Positions 1 to 11,818 are shown, numbered from the stretch's first letter. The stretch is DNA of 64,000 nucleotides from Dendrophyllia cribrosa (GCA_024195265.1 JAJLRJ010000007.1:9551828-9615827), one strand, 5' to 3'. The notes: generated by a model not told the origin, from the sequence alone. Numbers and translations: made by a program.

Positions 1-89
1 TCTAAGAGCTGCTACAACAGCTGCCGCTTTAATTAAGGTGAACGGCTGCGAGCCGATGCGAAAGTAATTAACGAAACGTCATATTTCTC

Positions 90-235
90 GATCAATAAAA
101 AATATTGGGGATATATTATATGAAAATCTACGGTGGCAAATACACATTGATAAATTATCTAAAAAATTCGCTTCCGGAATAGGAGCCATAAAAAGAATTA
201 GACCTTTTGTCCCTCCATTTACTCTTCATTATATA
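90..235 (+). pseudogene. LINE reverse-transcriptase C-terminal fragment
   Basis: Reading about 91-235 on the plus strand gives a short stretch with the pattern found after the RT palm of animal non-LTR retrotransposons (residues like IGDILYENLRWQIHIDKLSK, then GIGAIKRIRPFV). A one-base frameshift near 90 separates it from an upstream fragment (about 60-90) that fits the same family. It resembles the minus-strand LINE fragment at 2340-2747. It is a short, dead remnant; the family cannot be fixed from this length. Confidence 0.5.
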
Positions 236-900
236 TATACCTGGATTTTTGAAAACGTGTTCAATGAAAATTTACGCAATTTCACTACAACTAGCTCAAA
301 CAAGGGCTTTTATGAGCCCGATCAGCCCGAAAATCGGTTCGCCCCTGTGCCCTGTTTCACGCAGAGTTTTGGCCTTGCCGCTCCGATGGAAAGACTGGAC
401 ACCAGTGTTTGTAATGGCGTCCTTGTTCCTTGTTTGAATGTTTCTTCTTCGTTGGTTGAAGTCGTTATCGCTTTTATTTTGAGGATTTCATCTCCAAAGG
501 TAAAATATCTTTTCTAAAATAACTTAGCAGCATAGATGGCAAGTTTTTATCCATCTGGCCAATGTTGAATCAAGCGAAATCGCCTGTCATTTTCAACCCA
601 GTGAATCACATTTCTAATTTAACGGCCTTTATAATTTTGTGGTCCTGCGAATGCCTTTCAATGAATGAATGCCTTATATAGCGGTAGGGTACTACTAAAT
701 GGTGATTGGTTATTTTACTCGTTGTATTAGTAAAGCAAAGAAAGCACTCTTATCGATTCACCAGTCCACTTTTGTATGTTTTGTATCACGCTTAGCCACG
801 TGTGTTCTTCCGAATCAAGCGAGATATATTCAAAAGTTATGTTAAAAGGCTGGTAAGACCTATTCATTGATATTGATATTGTTTTGTTATGATGAAAAGT
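236..900. other. Stretch with no recognised feature
   Basis: No gene or repeat structure that I can support. The two overlapping plus-strand open frames at 207-517 have no recognisable domain and continue out of the LINE remnant, so I do not call them genes. Confidence 0.5.
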
Positions 901-908
901 AAAATACC

Positions 909-1033
909 GGGTCATGGCTCATGTACGACGACCTGACTGACGTCATAAAACCTAATACAATACAATACAACCTAACACTACCTTCTACTATACCATACAT
1001 CACAATACAGTCGTCGTACACGAGCCATGACCC
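909..1033. mobile_element. 125-bp hAT-like MITE with 8-bp target duplication
   Basis: The ends are inverted repeats, GGGTCATGGCTCATGTACGA at the left and its near complement at the right, about 24 bp with one mismatch. The element is flanked on both sides by the 8-bp direct repeat AAAATACC (901-908 and 1034-1041). The interior is simple CA/TA-rich sequence with no coding capacity. An 8-bp duplication is the hAT-superfamily signature, so this is a very small non-autonomous element. Confidence 0.75.
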
Positions 1034-1082
1034 AAAATACCATTAGTGTCAGTGCGATGCAATAACCCAAATGCAATTCATA

Positions 1083-1321
1083 GGGCCGGTTATTTAAACA
1101 AAGTCTAACTTACACCGTGGTTTAAGAAAATTAATGGACCTCCCATCTGTTTATAAGTTGGTTATTTTAAGGAGATAAAATGTTTTTATAGTCTGTGCTA
1201 TATGCGTTCTTGACATTGTTTACAGTGAATAGCGTTTAAATATTAGGGTTGGCCAGATTGAAATTGGGTTAGACCGCGGTTTTGTTGAACACCGTCTAAA
1301 CTTCGTTTAAATAACCGGCCC
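1083..1321. mobile_element. MITE with 21-bp terminal inverted repeats
   Basis: Terminal inverted repeat GGGCCGGTTATTTAAACAAAG at the left matches the complement of 1301-1321 with one mismatch. It is 239 bp, without coding capacity. I could not define a clear target duplication, so the superfamily is open. Confidence 0.6.
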
Positions 1322-1634
1322 AAAGTGTTTGCATACAACTTAGAGGAACTTTATGTTTGCGTGAGTTTTAAAATTTATTGTTTAGCCATTGATATTCTTC
1401 AAGTACAGTTGAAACTCTCTTGAATAATAATTATACATATTGATAAGTGCGTTAGGTAACAAATGACACATTGATTTCTTGTTCATTGTTTTTGCCAATC
1501 TTGGCTTTCATGCCCATTTGTGTTTCCTTCTGAAATTTTAGGACCTTTTTTCACAAAAGCTATTGATGACACAAAAACAGTCAATGAAATATTCATTAAA
1601 AAATAGGTGGCTTTGGGGAGCATGTTGTGGACTC

Positions 1635-1669
1635 TGTAATGTAATGTAATGTAATGTAATGTAATGTAA
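1635..1669. repeat. (TAATG)n microsatellite
   Basis: About seven tandem copies of a 5-bp unit, followed by AAACTTTATTTATA. This is the kind of simple tail often left at the 3' end of a LINE, here of the minus-strand LINE relics nearby. Confidence 0.85.
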
Positions 1670-1701
1670 AACTTTATTTATATACTGTAAAAATATCAGT
1701 A

Positions 1702-1896
1702 CAGTGGAACCCCGCCTTATGGTCACCTCGTTAATACGGTCACCTTGTTATTACGGTCACTTTTTTTTGTCCTGGCGAAACATACATACATTGTCCCATA
1801 TATTTTCTTATAATGAAACCCCGTTAATGCGGCCACCCTGTTAATACGGCCAAATTTTCATGGCCCGTTGGTGACTGTATTAATGGGATTCCACTG
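1702..1896. mobile_element. pogo/Tigger-like MITE (CAGTGGAACCCC ends)
   Basis: Starts CAGTGGAACCCC and ends GGGATTCCACTG, flanked by TA on both sides (1700-1701, 1897-1898). The inside repeats the phrase 'gttaatacggtcacc', typical of pogo-type elements in animals. The TA duplication and CAGTGGAAC termini support Tc1-mariner/pogo; it has no coding capacity. Confidence 0.75.
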
Positions 1897-2339
1897 TATT
1901 TACAAGAATGATAACTCTAAGAATTAATATTCTATACACTGTTTTACATATTTGCTGTGTGGGAGTCCGATACAGTTTTTAAAGTGGCCTAAAGACTCAG
2001 CTGTCCATAGTTCCTCTGATAGATCATTCCAGAGGAAAGCATGCAACACTATAGCTAAAGCTATGCCTTAGGTAGTCAGTTCTTGGCCTTGGTATCACTA
2101 TTTGTTAATGGCATTATAGGCTTATAGGATGTAATTTTGGGAGTAAACATATTGCATACATGTAGATAATCTGGGACGCTTGTTTATGCATTTGTGCATT
2201 ATGACTGCCTTATGCTTCACCCTTCTAATGGATAAGGTATTCCAGTCAAGTGAGTTGAGAAGATAGCTAAAGCTCATGTCACAGCTAGATCAGGTGATAA
2301 CTCTAGCAGTGTGGTTTTGTAGTTTCTGAAGTTTCTCAC

Positions 2340-2747
2340 TTACATGTAGTCTTGAGACAGGCCATCCCAAACAACACTGCAGTAATCAAAGTGTGGCTCA
2401 ATAATGCCTTTGTATATTTTAATTGCTGTGTGTATGGAGATAAATGACCTGACTCGTTTGAATGCACCAATACTGGAAGTGACTTTTTTTTTAATTACTT
2501 GTATGTGCTCCTTCCAGAAAAAGTTTTCGTCTTTGTAAAGTCCAAGGGACTTACTATATGTAGTTTGATTTATTTTGACTCCAGCTACATCTATGTTAAT
2601 TGCATAGTCATTAAGAGACTGTAATTTCTGACACAAGCTGATGATCATAAACTCAGTTTTAGCAATATTGAGACTTACATGTAACTTATTAGCTTTGAGC
2701 CAGAGATCAGTGTGTTTAACTTTGATGTGAAGAATGACCAGTCGCAA
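2340..2747 (-). pseudogene. Non-LTR retrotransposon (LINE) reverse transcriptase, C-terminal fragment
   Basis: A 135-residue open frame with the signature that follows the RT active site in animal LINEs: WLKANKLHVSLNIAKTEFM, then YSKSLGL, HIQVIKKKVTSSIGAFKR, and IIEPHFDYCSVVWDGL. The palm with the YADD-type catalytic box is missing and the frame opens abruptly, so this is a 5'-truncated relic rather than a gene. It is related to the plus-strand fragment at 90-235, which suggests several copies of one family in the region. Confidence 0.75.
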
Positions 2748-4205
2748 GACGAACTAACCATGAATCATTTTATACCTTTCCTTGTGTTAAAAGAAAACAA
2801 ATTACTGACATTCTTTTTTTTACCAGAAGACCATATGCTATACAAATCAGGCTTTTAGCCAGAAATTGAAAAGTGGGCTTTAAGATATTTCCCATCATAA
2901 ATTTTTAAAGGATTAGGTGCAATTTTCACGAAGACAAGCTAATTCATATTAATTTTTGTTAGGAAGGAATGGGCTATTTATTTTATGAGTGGAGGGTTGG
3001 GCTATGGCAAAAAACATTCCTGCAAAGCCTTTGCAAAATAAAAAAAATCACCATGCAAAGTGAAACAACATAAAGCAATAACTAGTAGGCGAGTAAAAGA
3101 AAATTCATTTAAAATATTACCGGTACTTAACATGCAATAAACAACTCACGAATATGTCCTGCACCTCTTAACACTGCATGGTATTTGAATCATTTTAACT
3201 CTAGAGCAACACTTACTCGAAGAGTGTAAAAGTAAAAATGTTTAACTCTGTGTACAGTTTATTTCAAAGACAGAGTATGTCTGGTTAGCTGTGTACAGTA
3301 AATAAATTAATTCTGCTACTCCTTCAGATCAGAACACCATCCTCAGCAATGCATTTCAAACTCAGCAGTATATTTCCTGGTACCTACAGTTGTTGTATTT
3401 ATTCCTTTGTGAAGCGAGGTTAATAAATTTGTCGTGCCTTGGGAGCTAAGCTGCATGAATTCGAGCGAAAAATAAATTATATATATACTTGATGGTGTCC
3501 TGCAATTGCCTGGCAACAATGTGGTACTACTTCATGTAAGCCTATATAGGAGCATGGTAAACATTGACAGATGGTGGACGGTAAACGGTACACAAACCAT
3601 CGAAAGGACTTTTTACCGACGTTTTTGGTTTCAAAGATGACGAAGTAGAATGGCGAAAAGCCTCATATGTAAATCGAGAGTTTTGACTCGCGGTGCACCC
3701 TCCCCTGAGCTTCGCAAGGTTCTGCGAGACACATATTTCTAGTTGAAATACACTGGGGCTGAGAGAGATACCACTGAATTTAAATTAGGGGACAAGGAGG
3801 CAGCACAAAGCTGGCAAAAATTGCAACACTATATTATCTCGCTACAGAAAAAGTGAAAAGAAGGCACCAAATTCTTGGCTTTCATATGACATCATAAAAA
3901 TTCAAAAATCTAAACTATACATCCTACAAAGCTGTTTTTAACATGGTATGTAGATAGCAGTGTTACATGTACAATCCTTCACAAAATGTTTCAGGTTTTA
4001 ACAATGTTTTGCTTCCGATTTGTAAAGGTTTTAAATGTGTCATGCAATTTGTCACGCTATTTCAGATAAGCCGTGAAAATAAACAAAATTGAACCAGTTG
4101 AAAGTCATTTTTGCATTATAGATGCTTATAAGATGATTTTATGGAACTTTTATTGAATCCAATCTTTTGTGATGAGATTTGTGGTGTAATTAAGACTTTG
4201 AAGTT
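2748..4205. other. AT-rich stretch with no recognised gene
   Basis: No coding frame of note. About 3700-3745 contains a phrase (gagcttcgc.aggttctgcg, then atttctag) that recurs at about 63,880-63,920, so a small dispersed repeat is present. Confidence 0.5.
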
Positions 4206-4252
4206 TTGGCCGCCATGTTTGTGTCCCTAAGTGGGACACAAAGATGGCCGCT
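4206..4252. repeat. Short hairpin, MITE core
   Basis: GGCCGCCATGTTTGTGTCCC is followed after about 5 nt by an imperfect inverted copy (GGGACACAAAGATGGCCG). This looks like the central hairpin of a decayed palindromic MITE. The outer boundaries are not clear. Confidence 0.5.
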
Positions 4253-4959
4253 CCATATATTTTTACTAAAAATGACCAATACTAGTTCGCCTATAACTAA
4301 TGAATGAAGTGCTCTTGTGGTTAAAAGTTTGCCCCAGATGTGTAGTTTTAAACTCTCTACAATAGACCATTTTCGTATTCTCGGTATTGAACTGGTACTA
4401 GCTTGCAGTCGAGGCTCATGCGGGGAAATCTTTTCACATGCAAATATTTTTAATGATATTCCCCCGCATTAGCCTCCATTGAGAAGCGTGGTTTCGTGAC
4501 TATGAACCGTTTGTTTGGGTTTCTTGCGGTTTCGAGTCACTTCTGATTGGTTGCTGCACAATGGGAAATGTCAAAATCAAATCAAAGTGTTCACGGTTTT
4601 TGGAAAAGTAACAAAATAATCAGAATAAAAAAAGACTCAGTCTGCACAGTCTGCACGGTCTGTACGGTCTGCAGTCTGCAGTCTGCGTTTTAACATGACC
4701 GTGAATTTTGATGACGTAAGTGCAAACCAGCAATAAGGAGTGGGAACCAGTGGTAGTGGTTAGTTTGAACCCTTGGATCTCCCCGCATTAAACTGACTCA
4801 GCCTGTGTGTATAGTGTTACTCAAATGTACGACCTATTAATATTATTGTAACTTTTTTTTCCTTTCAAGGAATATAAAGAAAAAAGTGGTGTCACTTGCA
4901 CTTATACCTAGCTGAATGTAACGAAGATACAACAAAAACAAAAGTGAACAGACAGTGTA

Positions 4960-5790
4960 ATGGAGGGTAACAAGTACAACACAGAAGAGAAACCATACAA
5001 ATGTAGTTATTGTGATAAGTACTTTGATTGGTCATCATATTGCAAGAGACATGAAAGAATTCACACAGGAGAAAAACCTTATCAGTGCAAGTATTGTGAT
5101 AAGCAGTTTAGCCAGTCATCAAATTGCAAGTCACACGAACGAGTTCATACACTAGGAGAAAAATATCACAAGTGCAAGTATTGTAATAAGGGCTTTAATC
5201 GGCCATCACATTGCACAAGACATGAGCAAATTCACACAGGAGAAAAACCTTATCAGTGCAAGTATTGTGATAAGTGCTTTAGCGATCTATCATCTTGCAA
5301 AATGCATGAACGAATTCACACAGGAGAAAAACCTCTCAAGTGCAAGTATTGTGATAAGCGCTTCAATTGGAGGTTTAGTTGGAGGGTCCATGAGCAAATT
5401 CACAGAGGAGAAAAACCTTATCAATGCGAGTATTGTGATAAATGCTTTGGCATTCTATCAGCTTGCAAAAGACATGAGCAAATTCATACAGGAGTAAAAC
5501 CTTATCAGTGCAAGTATTGTGATAAGCGCTTTAGTCGTTCATCAGGTTGCAAGAGACATGAAATGATCCACACAAGGTGGATTAGTCGATTGGCACACTT
5601 AGGGGATGCTTCCATGACATACAAAGGTGCAGGCGCTCACTCAGGAGGGACTGAGCCAAAACTGTTATCTACAACTGTTGAACAAAGTGCAAACCAGTTG
5701 AGCACATTCAGCTGTTGGATTTGTCAAGAGGAATTAAGTAGTCAGGAGCTTCTTATGGAACACTACGATAATCATATGATTCTTGAGTGA
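4960..5790 (+). CDS. C2H2 tandem zinc-finger protein (last exon)
   Basis: A 276-residue frame with seven classic C2H2 fingers in a row from about residue 14 to 208, joined by TGEKPYQC-type linkers (one linker reads THTLGEKYHKC, one ends TGVKPYQC). The repeated CKYCDKxF...H...H pattern is that of a sequence-specific nuclear DNA-binding protein. A last, isolated, degenerate finger (CWICQEEL...HYDNHM) sits at about 249-272 after a linker of roughly 40 residues. A pyrimidine tract ending TTTCAAG at 4863-4869 is a good 3' splice site 90 bp upstream, so upstream exons (perhaps an N-terminal effector domain) probably exist. The ATG at 4960 is the first in this frame after an in-frame stop. The target is unknown. 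Confidence 0.85.
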   Translation: MEGNKYNTEEKPYKCSYCDKYFDWSSYCKRHERIHTGEKPYQCKYCDKQFSQSSNCKSHERVHTLGEKYHKCKYCNKGFNRPSHCTRHEQIHTGEKPYQCKYCDKCFSDLSSCKMHERIHTGEKPLKCKYCDKRFNWRFSWRVHEQIHRGEKPYQCEYCDKCFGILSACKRHEQIHTGVKPYQCKYCDKRFSRSSGCKRHEMIHTRWISRLAHLGDASMTYKGAGAHSGGTEPKLLSTTVEQSANQLSTFSCWICQEELSSQELLMEHYDNHMILE

Positions 5791-7279
5791 CACTAGATTC
5801 TGGAGTAATGTCACAATAGAGCAAAATATCAGGATCATTTGTTGTAGCAATTTAAATGTTGAGCAAGTATCATTGTAGTTAGACTGCTAGCTATCCCTTT
5901 TCAGTGAATCAAACGGGCAAGCAAATCATGAAAAAAAAAGCTCTGTGAGAATGGAGCAAGTGAACAAGTTGATGGGAAACTGGGGGAGAGGTGCCTCTTC
6001 CCCAGCACCCCCTCGGCTCGCATTACTTTCACTCGCTAGGTTGGACAATGTGTAATTTGCTCAGATGCTTAACCATCTAGAGAGAAACTGTTAGAGTCTG
6101 TTAAACAGAGTCGATGGTTCAAGTTGGTTTGTTCAGGACATAATTTGTAAAACTAACTTTTAGGGTTAGTCATCTCCATTGAGCCATGATTATTGTAAGA
6201 TACTGTTTTGATTTTTAGGTATGAATTCCATTTAGTCAAGATATATTATAAATTGTTTGTTAAGAAATAGACTTCTTGGTCCAATTTGTTTTGTTTTCAT
6301 TTATTAAAGTTTCTAGCATATTTAAACTTTTGATAAAGCGGTTGTAGTCATACATACATACTTCATTGACTTTCCCAAAGGGTCTTTTTAAAAACAATAT
6401 TAACTAATTAACTACTGATTACAATAAAAATAAGATTATGTTTATATACACTATCGACTACGAATCACAATAAAAATAACAAAAATAAAGTTCTTAAAAG
6501 AGTTCCATACTTTACGCAGGGTAAACTTGTAAAATGGTGACACAAAAAATGTTCCCTTTGGCTGGCACAAAGCTCTTTAAAAACTCTAATTTCATTGGAC
6601 CCGAACATCACAAAGCTCTATTGTTTTTATTATTTTCAGGGCTAGGGTTCATTGTTCTGTTGTTTGTTCTATTGTTTTCTCAGCCAATCCTGTGAGGCTT
6701 TTTAAGAGCTTACAGGTGGCTCGTTGCCTTTTTAACGCGCGCGCTCACAAAAACTGACAATATGTTGCCGCAAATAAAACATAGCGCGCGGACTCTTGTG
6801 ATCAGGCAACATACATGGTAACAATTTAAACTAAAAAAAGGACGCTTTTAAAGTCGTTTGTAAGTAAAATTTCTTACTTACCGTTTTTGGCTTATATCTG
6901 GCGTTAAGGTGATTACATCGAAAAAGAAGTTATAATGAAATTGTTTTTAAACTTTGCAGTTATTTATTACATCTAGTACATAAAAAATATAGCAAAAAGA
7001 GGGAGTCATCATGCCCGTTTCCACGTTAAGGGGGCTGTAGTATATAAGACCAGAAGCTTATCACGTCTGTTATGAGCTTCTGATAAGACATATAACTAAT
7101 TTGCTAGCTTGTGATGGCAATATTGAAAATCCTAGCCTTGAGCGAGAGGCAACCATTATGTCCAGAAAGTTATTACTACCAATGAAATATTAGTATTATT
7201 GTCATGATAGCAGAACAATGTAACAAAGAATGCAACCCTTTTCTCGTCAGAAGTTTAGGAGTTCAGAAGAGTTACATGG
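5791..7279. other. 3' flank of zinc-finger gene; no further gene
   Basis: Low-complexity AT-rich DNA. Two near-copies of 'ATTACAATAAAAATAA' (about 6418 and 6468) contain AATAAA and could serve as polyadenylation signals. About 6730-6800 has GCGCGC-rich sequence without clear structure. Confidence 0.4.
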
Positions 7280-7743
7280 TTAAAGTGCCCATCACCCCAA
7301 GAAAGTTATTTACAGAATCAACTCTATGTACATTGAATAGTCGAATGGTAAAATATTTCTTGTTTTGAACGTCGCGTTTGTGAGTTATAGAGATTTGAAT
7401 TTACAAAATGCTAATTAGATGACGTCAACCCGGGAATCATTTATTATACAACTACTTGTTTTCACCTCCAAGTAATATTTTTTACGAATCAATTGACTAC
7501 CCACAGTTTATTTTTAATATTCATCAAATTAATTATCCTCAAGCTGTAAACTGCGCATTGTAAATTGGCATAGAAAAAATGGCAAATTCCCGGGTTGACG
7601 TCGTCTAATTAGCATTTTGTAAATTCAAATCTCTATAACTCACAAACGCGACGTTCAAAACAAAAAATATTTTGCCATTCAACTATTCAATGTACATAGA
7701 GTTGATTCTGTAAATAACTTTCTAGAGGTGATAGGCACTTTAA
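7280..7743. mobile_element. Palindromic TTAA-flanked MITE with 158-bp inverted arms
   Basis: The arms 7280-7437 and 7586-7743 are inverted copies with few mismatches, separated by a 148-bp AT-rich loop. The outermost bases are TTAA at each end, followed inward by AGTGCC.ATCACC. TTAA duplications are the mark of piggyBac-type insertion. The inner ends of the arms carry GACGTC and CCCGGG. There is no coding capacity. Confidence 0.7.
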
Positions 7744-8264
7744 TAGGATTAGAGGGGGTGGAGAGGGGTTAAAATGCCTGATTTTCTGTGCGTCATTTTG
7801 GCTACTCTTCCGTTCGTTCTTTCTCGATTTATTTTGAGTTGCACTGTTCGTGTCTTTTCCTTTTTACACACACAAAAAACTATATATATATTTCACGGTT
7901 ATCTGAAATCACTCTATTTCTTAGATTTCTTTCAAATTGGTTTTCGGGCGAACCTATAAAATACGTCTGATTTGTGTACTCATGATAGTACGTGAGAAAA
8001 CTTATAAAAGCGGCGTGAGTTTTCCCGTGGTAGAAAATTTTCAAAAGATACCGGAAGCTCTGGGGGCAAGAATGAGAAATTGGCAGAAGAAAATAACGGG
8101 AGAAACTAAATGGCGTGCGTGGGTGGGTCGTGGGTATTACGTCGTGCGTCGTGCGTCCTGTTTTCTTTTAGGAAAAAGAATGCGAGATGACAAGCACTTA
8201 ATTTAATTTTTTTTTGCGGAATTCCTTATTATGTTCATCCAACAGTTCTTGTGTTATCCTACTC

Positions 8265-8699
8265 CCCCGGGGGGGTACTCTGCAAAGTTTTGGGCGGGGG
8301 TGTGCCGCTGGTACGCCGAGACCCTTGACCTATACTAGACCATTTTAGCTGATTTTGCAACCATATTCTACACTAAACCTTATCCTAGACCTATTCCAGA
8401 CTAGCTATTTTCCAGAAACTCGTTTACAATCACAGTTATTAGTTGACACGGGTCAGTAAAAATGCCGTACTGCCCACCGTACCAATTTTTAAATGCGATT
8501 TGCCAGTAAACCTTGTCTAGACTAAATTCTTCACGCAACTGATCAGTTTCGCGGAAAATGATACCCTATTCTAGACCAAAAATCTCTGATTACTATACCC
8601 GTTCCCAGACTAAACTGCCTGAAAACCATACCCTTTTATACAGCGGCACATACCTATATAGCTTATATATGGGAGTACCCCCCCCCCCCCCCCCCCGGG
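8265..8699. mobile_element. 435-bp MITE with C-rich termini and 8-bp target duplication
   Basis: Left end CCCCGGGGGGGTACTC is mirrored by GGGAGTAC, a C-run and GGG at the right. TCCTACTC is duplicated at 8257-8264 and 8700-8707. The inside repeats 'ctagac/cagac' phrases. The long C-run near 8680-8696 has grown as a homopolymer. Size and 8-bp duplication suggest a hAT-type non-autonomous element. Confidence 0.75.
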
Positions 8700-8920
8700 T
8701 CCTACTCTCAACTCGCACTTTAAAGATATAACAAGATATAACGGCCCACGGCTTAATCGAGTGAAAAACAATTTATCCATAATCGACTTTTGCCAGACAT
8801 CCAAAAAGCGAGCCTTCTTAGGCCTTAAAATATCAACGTTACATCAATGTCGTCAATATTGTTATTCTATTTTTATAATGTCTTCTGAGAAGGAAATAAA
8901 ACGGAATAATAAATGTGGTT

Positions 8921-8991
8921 GTCCCAGTGACCTAGTGGTTAAGGCATCTGTCCGGTTATCAGGAGTCCCGAGTTCAACTCCCGGCTGGGAC
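8921..8991 (+). repeat. tRNA-like sequence, probably a SINE head or tRNA pseudogene
   Basis: GTCCCAG and CTGGGAC form a perfect 7-bp acceptor stem. Between them is an A-box-like GACCTAGTGGTTAAGG and a B-box-like GAGTTCAACTCC. The anticodon arm pairs poorly and no U33-anticodon arrangement is convincing, so I do not call a functional tRNA. Confidence 0.5.
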
Positions 8992-9019
8992 ACATTTTCA
9001 CTCATAATCTTTGTTGTGA

Positions 9020-9290
9020 AATCTCTGTTCTCAAAATACATCTGGGATCTAAAGGACAATGGCACCAACTACTCCATCAAATTATTAAACGAGCAAGCGC
9101 TTACAAAGGTCATCCTTCCCGATGCAATCTATGTTTATCCATAGTTAATAGAACAATATTCTATTAACTATGGTTTATCTGAGAAACTATGCATCTTAAC
9201 TGCCGACAGGTCATCACTCCTCAACAAGAGATCTGAATTGATTACGAAATGCCGGCATGAAAATAAGTTCTATGCAGCCAATTAGAAGCG
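9020..9290 (+). pseudogene. Penelope-like element, C-terminal (GIY-YIG side) fragment
   Basis: The plus strand reads IWDLKDNGTNYSIK and later, in another frame, a LNKRSEL / CRHENKF-like tail. This resembles the end of GIY-YIG-bearing proteins of Penelope-like retroelements. Several frameshifts are present. The next ~50 bases contain the 'gtctgatgatcgc' phrase common after such ends. It is a short relic; assignment is moderate. Confidence 0.45.
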
Positions 9291-10188
9291 GGATCATTCC
9301 AACCGCCCTCCTTAATTAAGTTTTAAATTTTATTTCTACCGCCACCAACGGCACAGTCTGATGATCGCTTAGTGCGTGAAACTCGAGTAACTGTCTCAAG
9401 AAATTTTCTATGTAAAATTGTATTTCGCTCTGCATGTATTTGCATCGAGCACTTCTACGACTGCGTCAAACACTATTTATATTGTTCCTCTGTTTATATA
9501 TATAGACTTTTAGATTTTATTTATTAGATTTATTGTTAGGTTATCTGTACATAGGGATAGCCTCAAGATCTACATTTTCAAATATTTGAACTTCATTATT
9601 TGAATAAAGCACTGATAAAGTATTAGTTGTTGTTTTTAACCACCAACATGGCTGCCGTGTATATTATACTACTATAATAAATAGTACGTCGAAAGACGCA
9701 ATGGAAACAGCTAATCAATGGAAACAGCTAATCTAATCAAGAATAGTAGATTTTAGTCTAATATGCATGTACTATGTTACATGAGTGATTGTCATTTGTC
9801 CTTTTTTTCGTAGATGAGCCTCTTTAATGAGAAAAAAGTAACGAATTCACCATATTCTTTGCTAGCTGAGCTGGACTTAAAAGTCGCAGTACCAAATAAA
9901 AAAACACGAAACTTCCCGTCAACAGACTACAGTTCTTAGTGCATGAAGAATTCCTTTTCAGTTTTGATGCTATTTGTCAAAGGCCTTATGTGTTATATGC
10001 GCGGAATAATAATAAACAGTCCACACCTAGAATTCATTTTGTGGATCTCTAGTTTTTGTCAGGTTTGCGGTTTATGTGCAAATGCATCCTGTAATTCTAA
10101 GTTCCCTGTTAGGTTTCTTCTGTCCGATTATTCGTGTCGAATTATAAAGGGCAGATAATGTTTTTTTTTTCCTGGAGTTTCGTCCAAT

Positions 10189-10371
10189 ATGCTTCGAATT
10201 GTCGGGCAGGCGGGCAAGAAACAAATTTTAAACACGATACCACTAACCCGCACCCTCACTTTCTCTTTTTCTTATCATGCCGTTAAACAATGGAATTCAC
10301 TGCCGGACAACGTTCGAACTTTGAACCTTAATGACTTTAAAAAAGCATTAGCTAGCCTTAACTCAATGTAA
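10189..10371 (+). pseudogene. LINE reverse transcriptase, extreme C-terminus
   Basis: The frame ends with YHAVKQWNSLPDNVRTLNLN and FKKAL, the usual last residues of many animal LINE ORF2 proteins, then a stop. Its 3' UTR appears to be interrupted at 10397 by the DIRS-like element and to resume at 17203 with an AT-rich tail and a (TATG)n microsatellite. The DIRS-like element therefore probably inserted into an existing LINE copy. Confidence 0.6.
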
Positions 10372-10396
10372 ATTTGGAACATTTTGTAAATTAATT

Positions 10397-10550
10397 TTAA
10401 AATGACCACGTCTCAAGCGGGACGGCGGAATATGTACTCTAAGACCGCAAAGCATCAACCTCGCAACGAGCGTGCGCGGGCACGGGGGAATCCGAAGACG
10501 CAATGAAAATTTCTACGGTGAGCTAATTAATTATGCAGTGAGAATAGTAT
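10397..10550 (-). repeat. Terminal direct repeat of the DIRS-like element (3' copy)
   Basis: Begins TTAAAATGACCACG and ends GTGAGAATAGTAT. It is identical to 17049-17202 except for one base (ACGGTG versus ACGATG). Just after its end, ATGCAGTGAG at 10533-10542 pairs with CTCACTGCAT at 10557-10566, a small hairpin next to the expected recombination site. Confidence 0.85.
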
Positions 10551-10762
10551 AATATCCTCACTGCATACTCATTACCTCATCGCATAAGGCTAAGTTATGG
10601 GAAGGGTTCGCTCCTGCCCTCACCATAAGACCTGAACGATCAAACTACCAGCACACCAAGAAATCACCACAACAAAAGACCAGACGGGCGCAACACCCTT
10701 TATTTCCTCCCATTACTCAGAAGCCCCCAACTAACAATCACTACCCTCGCCCATAACTATCA

Positions 10763-11818
10763 TTACTGAACCCACCGATGCTCGAGCTCAATAAACTCGT
10801 ATGAAAACATGGTTAACCCGTAGCTAAAAGATACACTGGAGGTTGCCTGGGTGAGAGACGGGGGTATTATGAAGGGGTTCGATGCCCGAGAGGAGGCGCT
10901 CAGCGAAAGGGGAGGAGCAAGTTTCGCCGTAGCAAGGTGCTTGCGCAGACGGTTATTAACCGCAGAGCCAATAAAAGGTCTTGAGCTTACAACTTTACGA
11001 CGGTCAGTAGTCCTAAACAAATACCCGCCAGCTAACTCAATGGCAAGCAACCGACAAACAGATAGATAATATTCAATCCAGGAAACGGGACAGACCTCAT
11101 TTCGCTTAAAGGGTTCTAAGATAAACGGACAAGATGTATCACCGCGAAAAGTTTAAGTAAGTGTGAACTTAAGCAGAAACCCCTTTCGATCTCTAAGCCT
11201 AAACACCTGGTTCGCCAAAAGGCGGCCGAGATCCGACGCGCGATCCCCGGTAAAGAAATCGACAACAAAAAAGGTAGCGTCCCTAACTAAGATATACTTA
11301 TCGATCGCGGGAAGGTGACCGCTGGCCTTTATAGAGTCCCCAAGGAAACTTATCAGCTTAGAAAACTTAACAAAAAACAAGGGGATTGCCTGTGTAGGCA
11401 CTATAGCTTTACTCGCTTGCTCCTCCCGAACGAATTTGAGGTACTCCTTAACTCTGGGGTGTGCTACAGGATTAGAGTCACGCAAACGGCCTAGCTTGTT
11501 GAAAATAGCCCTCAACTTTCCTAGCAAAGAATCTACAGACCCTGCAGCCAAGCGAGTTGGACAATTACAATGAACTTCAGGACAAGATGGACTATGTAAC
11601 ACAGTCCGTCCTGACTTGTCCTTGCTAATCAAGAATCTAATAATATCGTCAGAAGTGCATGACGAAACGTCCTTCGGGGGAGTCAAAGTGGCTAGGAAAT
11701 CCAAAAGTTGCTGCTCGAGGGCGGACTTCTGTCGCTGGTAGGGCTTGCCTTTAAACACGTCTGTAAATTCTTGGAAACGTCTACCTATCTCTGCGTGGTC
11801 CACATTTCTAGCAGGCAC
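10763..11818 (-). pseudogene. DIRS-like tyrosine recombinase, broken
   Basis: Two minus-strand frames. The first (11818-11153) covers the N-terminal SAM-like DNA-binding part and the start of the catalytic domain (FLISKDKSGRTVLHSPSC, CPTRLAAGSVDSLLGKLRAIF, and RDATFFVVDFFTGDRASDLG, whose R in GDRASDLG is a candidate catalytic arginine). The second frame (11050-10763) continues with LFRTTDRRKVV and NNRLRKHL but shows no clear HxxR or final tyrosine box. About 100 bp lie between the frames, so the gene is frameshifted or partly deleted and likely inactive. Confidence 0.65.

Noticed and set aside
5222..5497. Second gene within the zinc-finger region
   Set aside because: It is the +2 frame of the tandem fingers; its repeated peptide only mirrors the finger repeat.
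8921..8991. Functional tRNA gene
   Set aside because: The acceptor stem is perfect, but the anticodon arm pairs poorly, no U33-anticodon is evident, and the surroundings are retroelement debris.
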